From Zygnema cylindricum (lineage: Eukaryota > Streptophyta > Zygnematophyceae > Zygnematales > Zygnemataceae): 13,790 nucleotides of DNA. Made by a program: the position numbers and the translations under genes. Shown piece after piece: positions 7,156 to 13,790 of the stretch. The notes under the pieces are model-generated. The model did not search any database and had not been told where the DNA came from. It was given only the letters and a program-made list of their open reading frames with translations. The stretch's first letter is position 1, and every line of letters starts with the position of its first letter. The stretch is taken from the NCBI GenBank assembly GCA_037447655.1, contig JBBHKE010002183.1:1-13790 (forward strand), given 5' to 3'.

Positions 7156-8226
7156 ATGGAGGACACAGAATTGCAGGTTATTGGCCCACCCTCTAGGGTG
7201 CCCACCTTCAATGGATCTGGGTTCATCTATTGGGAAGCCATGATGATAGGAGCTTTGTGCGAAAAACGATACAGGGGTATCGTCAGTGGACAAGCGAAAC
7301 ATCCACGTTCGAGAACTCCACCAGGATTTGGAGGATTAAGGTTTCCTGCAGCAACGACTGCCTCAGCGGAGGAGGAAGATGATGGGGACAACAATGTGTC
7401 CGAAAAGGGAAAAGGGAAGGAGACACCCCTTACTCCTATTGCCACAGTACAGGGAGCGGCGACCGTGAAGACCACGCAGAACGATACTCAAATGTGGGAG
7501 GATGTCAACATGGCTGCCAAGAACTTCATTCTCAGGCACCTCACTCAAGCTTTGGCCACTCCTCATCTTCACATTTACAAGGCCGAGGAGTTGTGGGTGA
7601 GTTTGGTGGAGATTTATAGAGTTGGAACTATTCAAGAGCTCTAGTTGGCTGAGCAAAAGCTAGTGAGTTACACATACAAAAGAGGAAAGATGTTAGATTA
7701 CTGTAATGATCTTTCTTGTTTATATATGGAGATGGAAAGTGTCGGGTGGGCAGGTACAATGAAAATGAAAGTTAACACTCTTGTCATGAAGTTACTAGAT
7801 GAGTTTGAGAACATAGTGTACCGAGTACACGAAATGCCTGATAGTTCATGGAAATGGAACACAGTGGTCAGGATGATACTTATGCAGGAAAACAGAATAG
7901 AGATTAGGAGAGAAGGAAAGAGCATTCAAGCTCTAGCAGCAGGAAGGGACCGATGGAAGAAGGATCCGAAGAAACCGTACAAAGGGGAAAGAGATCATCC
8001 TGGAGGACCGAGGCCCCCAAAGGGTCTTTGTAATTTTTGCAAAAAGCCGGGACACTTCATCGCAGATTGTGTCAAGTTGTCTGAGCTGAGGCTTCAAAAG
8101 GACCGTGGAGAGGGTTCTTCCGGAGGGAAGAAAAAGGCACTTGTGGTTACAAAAGTGACAAGAGAAACGGAGGATGAGTCCTCTGAGGAGGATGGGGAGC
8201 TTCTTCTTGATGAGAGTCAGGAGGAG
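7156..8226 (+). pseudogene. Element B gag
   Basis: The ATG at 7156 lies 20 bases before the LTR end, and the frame crosses into the primer-binding site (MEDTELQVIGPP). The capsid start PTFNGSGFIYWEAMM matches the family. A Pro/Gly and acidic segment (TPPGFGGLRFPAA, EEEDDGDNN) follows, then the capsid core (WEDVNMAAKNFILRHL, EELWVSLVEIYR). The nucleocapsid CCHC knuckle is intact: CNFCKKPGHFIADC at 8029-8070. One TAG (7642-7644) interrupts the frame; B-prime encodes Gln there (CAG), so this is a secondary C-to-T change. An extra base near 8227-8231 shifts the frame just before the protease. Apart from these two lesions the 350-codon gene is open, the best-preserved gag in the window. Confidence 0.9.
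7176..7190 (+). other. Element B primer-binding site (half-tRNA-iMet type)
   Basis: GGTTATTGGCCCACC directly follows the LTR end. It differs from the A2 site at one base (T at 7182), so 14 of 15 bases pair with the initiator tRNA-Met anticodon arm. It is inside the gag frame, encoding VIGP. Confidence 0.8.
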
Positions 8227-8231
8227 AAAGG

Positions 8232-9399
8232 AGATCCCTCGGAGATAAAAGTGTGCCCTTGGAGCAATTCGGGAAGCTCCACAGGAAGGATGGATCATCG
8301 ACTCAGGTGCATCCATGCATATGTGTCGTGATAAAGAACTCTTCACTAAGCTAAGAAAGATTCCTACTGTAGAGATAGAGTATGGGGATGGGAGAGTGGT
8401 TACTACAGATCTAGTGGGATCAGTAGATCTGAAAGTCTTAGTGGAGGGTAAGACTTCTATACTTACATTCTCAGATGTACTTTACATTCCTCAGCTGAGT
8501 AAAAATCTTGTCTATACGTCTGTGTTAGATGACAAAGAGTTTGATACTTTCACCAGAAAGGGAGTCTTTACAGCTAAGTATGGGAATGAAGTTTACTTCA
8601 CAGCAGATAAGGGTAGCCAAGGAATGTTTAGGCTTAACCTGAGTAATGAAAAGAAGAATGCTTATTATGTTGGTGTTCCTAAGGTGATGATTTGGCATAA
8701 GCGGTTGGGGCATGTGTATTTTGATAGGTTGAGGGAAATGAAAAAACTTGGGGTAGTAGAAGGCATTCAGTTTGGGGATAATGAAATGATGGATGATTGT
8801 AGTGGTTGTGCACAAGATAAGGCTCACATATTTCCCTTTCCCAAAGCCGCCACATATAGAGGTGGGAAAGTGTTAGATTTTGTTTACACAGATATTTGGG
8901 GACCTGCAAAAGTACCTTCGGTTGGAGGAAAGAGATTTATGATGACAATAACCGATGACTGGTCTAAGTACTCTAGAGTCTACTTTCTGTAAACAAAGTC
9001 TGAAGCATCAACTTACTTCAAAGAATATAAAGCTTCGAGTGAGAAGTTGGATGAAACCCCCATTAAGAGGATAAAGAGTGATAATAGGGGGGAATATACC
9101 TCTAACTAGTTTAAGGATTATCTAAGAGATGAGGGAGTGCAGCACCAGAAACTGTACCATATAACCAGGAAAAAAATGGGGTAGCTGAGAGGTTGAATCG
9201 AACCCTAGGAGATAGTGCATGCAGTATGTTGGCAAACAAGAAAATAGGAAAGAGATTTTGGGCAGAACAAATGAATTGTGCCAACTACATTAAGAATAGA
9301 GTCCTTACCTCAGCTGTAAAAGGAGTGACACCTTATGAGAGATGGGTTGGAAGGAAACCAGATATCTCATACCTTAAAGTATTTCGTAGCCAAGTTTAG
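8232..9399 (+). pseudogene. Element B protease and integrase
   Basis: Protease: WIIDSGASMHMC with catalytic Asp at 8300-8302, followed by the LTFSDVLYIPQLSKNLV block. Integrase: WHKRLGHVYFDRL and a CSGC pair form the N-terminal zinc-binding module; catalytic Asp in YTDIWGP (8891-8893), Asp in KSDNRGEY (9080-9082) and Glu in VAERLNRT (9187-9189). The D-to-E distance is 107 instead of 108 bases, so a 1-base deletion lies between about 9110 and 9180, and the frame changes there. Stops: TAA 8990-8992 and TAG 9107-9109. After the shift, FWAEQMNCANYIKNRV and YERWVGRKPDISYLKVF are readable up to TAG 9397-9399. No start codon belongs here; it was part of the polyprotein. Confidence 0.88.
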
Positions 9400-9935
9400 A
9401 GTCTAGACATAGATAGGAAGAACTGGAAACTAGAGGCTAAGGGAAAACCTGGATACTTTGTGGGATATGATGAGGATGTTAAGGGATATAGAGTCTATGA
9501 CTTAGCAAAGAAAGATATAATTCGGGTCAAATAATTGGTTGTCATGGATGAAGGGAAGTCATTTGACCCCTTCAAATATAAAAAGAAGATAAGAATCAGA
9601 TTTGAGTCTGAGAGTGAGGAGAACTCGGTCATTTCGAAAGGGACATGAGTGAAACCGTGATTGCAGATTCAGGGGAGATCCGAGATACAGAAGACTCACC
9701 GGAAACCTCATATACCCCTATGGATTTTGAGGACATAGAAGAAGTGGGACCAGAACCGGCTTCCATGGACAAAGGAGCTGATGAGACAGTGAGAAGAAAC
9801 CCATGACTTCCATCCATTCCAGCTTTGAAGTTTTAGGGAGGAAGGAGGAGCACCAAAAGGATACAAGAAAAACATGTCGCTCATAAGGTAACTAAGCTAT
9901 CTCATCCAGATAAGCCTCAGTCTTACTCGGAGGCA
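9400..9935 (+). pseudogene. Element B integrase C-terminus and linker
   Basis: The first ~130 bases still encode the integrase end (GYFVGYDEDVKGYRVYDL), matching GYDEHAKGYKVYD in A2. After TAA 9532-9534 an acidic Ser/Glu-rich linker follows (FESESEENS), which shifts to another frame near 9620-9645 and goes on as an acidic segment (PETSYTPMDFEDIEEVGPEP). TGA 9804-9806 and TAG 9834-9836 interrupt it. HPDKPQSYSEAV at the end is the usual lead-in to copia reverse transcriptase. No domain is recognisable in the linker, as in other copia elements. Confidence 0.75.
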
Positions 9936-10430
9936 GTGAATAGTCCAAAGAAAGAAAGATGGATTAGAGCCATAAATGATGAAATGGCTTTTATCATAGA
10001 AGCAAATACTTGGGAATTAGCAGATTGTCCTCCAGAGAGAAAACCTATTGGGTGTAAATGGGTATTTAAACTAAAACTGAACCCAGATAATACCATTGAG
10101 AGATATAAGGCTCGATTGGTAGCAAAGGGGTTAACTCAAAAGGAGGGGATTGACTATGAGGAGACCTTTGCTCCAGTTGTTCGGTTCCCCTCAGTAAGGA
10201 TTCTCCTCAGTCTGGCATCAGCGGAAGACATGGAAATCCACCAGATGGACATTAAGACAGCTTTTCTTAATGGTGAGTTAGAGGAAGAAATTTTCATTAG
10301 GCAACCCGAGGGGTTCGTGGAAGAAGGAGAAGAGAGCAAAGTCTGCAGGCTCATAAAATCCTTATATGGACTGATGCAGGCTCCCCGATAGTGGAATAAG
10401 AAACTAGATGAGTTTCTAACCATCTTAGGG
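9936..10430 (+). pseudogene. Element B reverse transcriptase, N-terminal part
   Basis: Starts in SPKKERWIRAINDEM and runs through the conserved copia RT fingers (CKWVFKLKLNPDNTIERYK, EETFAPVVRFPSVR). The first catalytic Asp is in HQMDIKTAFLNGE (10248-10250), and KSLYGLMQAPR follows. TAG 10389-10391 replaces the Gln expected after APR. After DEFLTILG the sequence jumps to YFDMKDLGDAK: compared with A2, about 150 bp are missing, including the whole YVDD box, and the frame changes. This copy cannot make active RT. The deletion must postdate its insertion, unless it was mobilised by enzymes from another copy. Confidence 0.9.
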
Positions 10431-11340
10431 GCATATTTGATATGAAGGATTTAGGGGATGCAAAATATATTTTGGGGTTATAAATGGAGAGAGATAGAGG
10501 GAAGAAGATTATTAGACTTATTCAGAAAGAAGCAATAGGAAATATGCTTGAGAAATTCCAGATGGAAAATGCTAACAGTTGTACCACTCCCATGGACTTG
10601 AAAAAAGTAAGTGATGGGAGTGTAGAATGAGGAGTGATGATCTTAGATGATCAGATGAGTCCAGAGGAGAGAGTTTATGAATCTATCCCTTATAGACAGG
10701 TCGTAGGAAGTTTGATCTATTTTATGAATTGTACCACGCCGGACATAGCGGCACCAGTTGGAGTTCTCAGTAGGAGTCTTAATGATCCTAGAAAGAGGGA
10801 CTAGGAGGCAGCCAAGAGAGTCATGAGATATCTGGTTGAAACCAGATAATAATGGTTGCATTTGGGAGGGGAGCACACTGATATCACCACTTGGAGTGAT
10901 GCCAGTTATGGGGATGCAGCTATGAGAAGATGCACTTTTGGATATGTTTTGTATGTGGGGGAAGGTGCTTGCTGTTGGAGCAATTAGCAACAAAAGGTGG
11001 TTGCTTAGTCTACTATGGAGGCTGAGTATATGGCGTCTTGTTCTGTTGTAAAAGAACTAATGTGGGTGAAGTCATTATTGCAAGAACTGGGATATATGAA
11101 GGAGGGAGTGTCTGAAATATTTTGCCATAATTATGCTACAATCGCAATTGCAGCCAATCCATAACACCATTTCAAAGCAAAACATATGGACATAAGATTA
11201 AGCTTCGTAAGGGAAAATGTTTTGTGTATAGACCTGATGAAGAAATGGTGGCTGACATGATGACCAAACTTGTGCCCTCTCCTAAATTAAAATATTGTCG
11301 AGAAAAGTGTGGTTTGAAAGAAAAATTAAAATTAGACTAG
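10431..11340 (+). pseudogene. Element B end of reverse transcriptase and RNase H
   Basis: Begins FDMKDLGDAKYILGL and continues through the RT connection (YRQVVGSLIYFMNCTTPDIA) into RNase H, which removes the RNA strand during cDNA synthesis. WSDASYGD and TMEAEY hold acidic active-site residues; the third Asp, CDN in A2, is His here (FCHN, codon 11126-11128). Many stops occur: TAA 10481, TGA 10628, TAG 10802, TAA-TAA 10847-10852, TAG 10985, TAG 11006 and TAA 11162. Several sit where A2 has Gln, and the one at 10802 where A2 has Trp. Near 11217-11235 a short deletion shifts the frame before MVADMMTKLVPSPKLKYC. The natural end is TAG 11338-11340. Confidence 0.88.
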
Positions 11341-11353
11341 AAAATAACGGGAG
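11341..11353 (+). other. Element B polypurine tract
   Basis: AAAATAACGGGAG, mostly purine, directly before the 3' LTR and right after the pol stop. Plus-strand priming site by position; it is interrupted by T and C, probably decay. Confidence 0.6.
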
Positions 11354-11555
11354 TGTTGAAAATAATAGATTTCTAGAGTATTTTCTAGGTTTAAATTTGT
11401 TAGGATAAAAAAAAAGAAAAGGACGGGTAGCCTGCCTCCACCTCCTCTCTCTAGCCCCCATATTTATTGTAGTCACTGAAGGATAAAGAGGATGGTTGAT
11501 CCATGACTGCCTTAGTTCAACAGGAAGTTATTTTTGTTAGGTTACTAAAAATATA

Positions 11556-11641
11556 CCTGACGGACCCGGGATTTGATCCCGGTACCTGCGGTTCGTCAAG
11601 TTGGCCGACAGCGGTCAACTTTATCCTATTAGACTAGGACC
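11556..11641 (-). repeat. tRNA-derived segment with A and B boxes (3' LTR of B)
   Basis: The same 86-base length as the left copy, with the A box (11636-11625) and B box (11579-11569) unchanged. The few differences fall between the boxes and here strengthen a stem (AAGTTG and CCG arms with a four-base loop). See the left copy for motif matches. Confidence 0.55.
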
Positions 11642-11908
11642 AATGCTAAATGCTATTGTATGTGATAGATATATATATATATTTAGGGAGGAACAAATCC
11701 ATTTAACTAAAATTGTATACGGCATGCATAGATACAGTTTTATGAAAGTACGAAGTACGATTCTATTTCAAAACGGATATCACGCATTTTGTTTCGATAG
11801 TGAAAAAAATATCGCGCAAGTATTTATAACAGCTAAGATTGCGTCTCGCTGAAAATCCAACGGCGCACATCATCGCGGAAATCCTGGAATCGTCACTTTG
11901 GCGTTTTG

Positions 11909-11935
11909 TGACGTGGCATGACCAGGAGCCACGTG
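11909..11935 (+). promoter_or_regulatory. Plant-type G-box pair in B 3' LTR
   Basis: TGACGTGGC (11909-11917) and CCACGTG (11929-11935) are identical in sequence and spacing to the left LTR pair. Confidence 0.45.
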
Positions 11936-12392
11936 AAGAGATGACATTCGGTCATGGGAATTCCGAGGAATGTACGGACGAGTGAAATGCAAACACGCTT
12001 CCGCTTAATAGCTTTGTCGTACATAGGCCGTACAAAAGGTACACCGGCAGTAGTACTTTTTGGTACGGTACAGTAATCTGATTGGTCCGTACTTCAGTAG
12101 ATAGAAGTTATTAGAGGGAATTACGATTTATAAAATTTTGGTAGGTAGTCACCTCTCCCTTTGAGAGTTTGTACAAATTGGCATTTTTACTGCCTCATAA
12201 CTTATCGTCTTGTTGGCCGTTTTCAGTGATTTTTTTTGCTACGAACTCAAGGGAGTTGAGGCTCTATAGGGGTACACTCAAACTATCATTTTGCCTTCCT
12301 CAACAGCAGTGGTTGTGGCTTGAAGTGGGTTAGTTAAATACTATCTACAGGTTTCCTGTATTCTGTGGTCCAATGGAGGACACAGAATTACA

Positions 12393-12397
12393 AAGGA
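12393..12397. repeat. Target-site duplication AAGGA, right copy
   Basis: Directly after the 3' LTR terminal CA; A2 reverse transcriptase resumes here as KDLGDAKYILG. Confidence 0.92.
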
Positions 12398-13294
12398 TTT
12401 GGGTGACGCTAAATACATTCTTGGCATACAGGTTGAAAGAGATAGAGAAAAGAAAATCATTAGGCTAACTCAAAAAAAGCGATAGGAAACATGTTGGAAA
12501 AATTTGGTTTGGCTGATGCCAAAGGTTGTGCAACTCCTATAGAGTATAAGCAAAACTTGAAAGAATGGAGCATGAGTTTGGAGTTATAATAGATGAGGAA
12601 CTCAGTGTAGAAGAGCAAAAATTTATGTCCCAAGTACCCTACACACAAGTAGTAGGAAATCCGATTTACTTCATGAATTGTACTAGGCTCGATATAGCTG
12701 TACCTGTTGGTGTGTAGAGCAGAAGTCTGCAAAATCCACGAAACAGAAACTGGGAAAGCAGCAAAAAGGGTCTTAAGATATCTTGTTGGGACTAGAAAGC
12801 TTTGGCTTACTTTGGGAGGGGACAAGGTTAGCATTAATACTTGGAGTGATGTTAGCTATGGTGATGTGCCTAGTAGGAAGTCTACAACTGGGTATTTCAT
12901 TCAGATTGGAAGTGGAACTTGTAGTTGGAGTAGTCAACTTCAAAAGGTCACGGCACAATCGACTATGGAAGCCGAATACAAGGCTGCGAGTGCAGCCTTA
13001 AAAGAGCTGTTATGGATTAAGACATTTCTTTAAGAATTGGGTTTTACACAACACGAGACACAAATAATATGGTGCGACAATCAAACAGCCATTTCTGTGG
13101 CTACAAACCCAAGTCACAATTTTAAGAGTAAACATATGGACATTCGGCTACATTTGGTACGAGAGAAAGTATTTGTAAAAGTGGTCAAACTTTGTTATTT
13201 GCCTGATAAGAAAATGGTTGCGGACATGTTGACAAAAGCCCTTCTTGCTCCTAAGTTGGAGTACTACAAAAAAGCATGTGGTCTAAGTGAGTAA
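12398..13294 (+). pseudogene. A2 end of reverse transcriptase and RNase H
   Basis: Continues the domain interrupted at 6138: LGDAKYILGIQVERDR, then a 1-base deletion in an A-run near 12476 (element B reads QKEAIGN at this point), NMLEKFGLADAKGCATPI, another shift between about 12560 and 12591, and YTQVVGNPIYFMNCT. TAG 12715-12717 falls where B has Leu, and an extra A near 12757 shifts the frame again. RNase H is well preserved after that: Asp in WSDVSYGD (12848-12850), TMEAEY and Asp in WCDNQTA (13076-13078). TAA 13031-13033 replaces a Gln found in B (LLQELG). The C-terminus MVADMLTKALLAPKLEYY ends at TAA 13292-13294. The frameshifts contrast with the A2 half left of the B insertion, which has none. 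Confidence 0.9.
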
Positions 13295-13308
13295 GCCTTC
13301 TAAAGCTT

Positions 13309-13316
13309 AAGGGGAG
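13309..13316 (+). other. A2 polypurine tract
   Basis: AAGGGGAG, an unbroken purine run directly before the 3' LTR. It is the plus-strand primer site by position and composition. Confidence 0.8.
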
Positions 13317-13790
13317 TATTGAAAAGTAAGCTTTAGTAAGTCTTAGAAATTTGAGTCTATGACTTGGAATATTTTTGGAATACCAACTATTCAATATTGA
13401 CCTAATTTAGTGTGAAATTGGTATATCTACATGAAGCCATCTTTAAGCAAATTGTTGCAAAAAGAACGTGGACCTGATAAGAATCAACCGGATTTTTAGG
13501 GTATAGATATTGTTAGTGGACAATTCTAGTCCAAACACTTAGATTTTTGTTAGTAGGTTGTCTGGTGAACCATGTACATACGTTTTAGATGATTTCTAGA
13601 ACTTTTGAGTATTTAGTTTTATTAGGATTGATCAATTCGATACAGAATGTACATTCTACACAAAGTTTAAGGAAATGAGAGCACTAAGTGCAGTTTAAGG
13701 TGTTTTGTGCTCTATTGTCTTTGATTTGCTTGTAGTACATATTTGTTTCATTGAAAGACCTCTTTCATTTGTAGTTACATATCTTACAGC
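13317..13790 (+). mobile_element. A2 3' LTR, cut by the window end
   Basis: It starts TATTGAAAAG and matches the solo A LTR from 1064 to about 1551, with substitutions and a changed 30-60 bp block near 13420-13470. About 200 bp of the LTR, including the Gag-leader codons, should follow beyond the window. Confidence 0.9.

Larger units (their letters stand above)
6139..7175 (+). mobile_element. Element B 5' LTR (1037 bp)
   Basis: It starts TATTGAAATT and ends GAATTGCA, and aligns along its whole length with 11354-12392. Within it lie a tRNA-like antisense segment (6341-6426), an AT dinucleotide run (6454-6472), TGACGTGGC and CACGTG elements (6694-6720), an imperfect long hairpin (6813-6852) and the gag start codon (7156). 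The LTR holds the element's promoter and polyadenylation region, but I cannot place the transcription start. No separate gene is seen here. Confidence 0.92.
6139..12392 (+). mobile_element. Element B: full-length copia-type retrotransposon inserted in A2
   Basis: It has two LTRs (6139-7175 and 11354-12392), a primer-binding site next to the left one, gag-pol remnants in copia order and a purine-rich tract before the right one. AAGGA flanks it. The two LTRs differ by clear substitutions and small indels throughout, most densely in their last 200 bp, so the insertion is not recent. The coding part is dead: in-frame stops, at least four frameshifts and an RT deletion. The element ends before the right LTR with a gag-pol terminator at 11338-11340. 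Confidence 0.93.
11354..12392 (+). mobile_element. Element B 3' LTR (1039 bp)
   Basis: It starts TGTTGAAAAT and ends GAATTACA, followed by AAGGA. It is the full-length partner of 6139-7175 and keeps the tRNA-like segment, G-box pair, hairpin and the ATG near its end. Here the gag codons run into A2 RT and are meaningless. This copy has the canonical TG start; the left LTR has TA. Open frames inside (for example 11601-11852) are not conserved as proteins. Confidence 0.92.
2745..13790 (+). mobile_element. A2: copia-type LTR retrotransposon, interrupted by element B
   Basis: A2 consists of a truncated 5' LTR (2745-2895), primer-binding site (2896-2910), a single gag-pol frame up to 6138, element B (6139-12392), the rest of pol (12393-13294), a polypurine tract (13309-13316) and an incomplete 3' LTR (13317-13790). 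The order protease, integrase, reverse transcriptase, RNase H assigns it to Ty1/copia (Pseudoviridae-type). It is non-autonomous because of many stops, the B insertion and a lost LTR start. The right LTR end and target-site duplication lie outside the window. Confidence 0.92.

Noticed and set aside
11601-11852. 83-codon open frame in the B 3' LTR, overlapping the tRNA-like segment
   Set aside because: It is not kept open in the matching part of the 5' LTR (around 6386-6640), so it is chance.
12707-12757. Apparent N-terminus of the RNase H open frame
   Set aside because: This part is the wrong frame of RT sequence; the real protein similarity begins only after the frameshift near 12757.
1-13790. 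Host genes, bacterial operons, CRISPR arrays or a non-retroelement defence system
   Set aside because: Every long conserved frame is copia gag-pol or its antisense. No regularly spaced repeats with spacers and no other protein families were recognised.

Overview
The window is eukaryotic repeat DNA made almost entirely of decayed, nested Ty1/copia-type LTR retrotransposons. I see no host gene. A land-plant or other streptophyte host is the best guess. The pol order (gag, protease, integrase, reverse transcriptase, RNase H) is copia-type. The primer-binding sites match the anticodon arm of the plant-type initiator tRNA-Met, and one LTR family carries ACGTGGC/CACGTG elements typical of plant promoters. 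No species can be named from the sequence alone.

Layout. Two related families are present, called A and B here. From left to right: unassigned DNA (1-150); an old antisense B copy, B-prime, with gag and protease on the minus strand (151-1058 and 1758-2027), its primer-binding site (1993-2007) and part of its LTR (2008-about 2744); a complete solo LTR of family A (1064-1752) inserted into B-prime gag and flanked by the 5-bp duplication AGGGG; then element A2 on the plus strand. A2 has only the last ~150 bp of its 5' LTR (2745-2895), a primer-binding site (2896-2910), gag, protease, integrase and the first part of reverse transcriptase (to 6138). A full-length element B (6139-12392, LTRs of 1037 and 1039 bp) is inserted there, flanked by AAGGA. 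The remaining A2 reverse transcriptase/RNase H runs to 13294, followed by a polypurine tract and a 3' LTR cut off by the window end (13317-13790).

How the parts worked. In both families the gag reading frame starts inside the 5' LTR and runs across the LTR boundary through the primer-binding site. That site is complementary to an internal part of initiator tRNA-Met, not to its 3' end, which implies priming by a cleaved half-tRNA as in Drosophila copia. Gag to RNase H was one polyprotein frame. All copies are now broken: A2 5' of the B insertion has only in-frame TAA/TAG stops, while B has stops, frameshifts and an internal deletion that removes the YVDD active site of its reverse transcriptase.

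The points most worth following are the half-tRNA primer sites, the gag start inside the LTR, and a tRNA-derived segment with A-box and B-box sequences lying antisense in both B LTRs.
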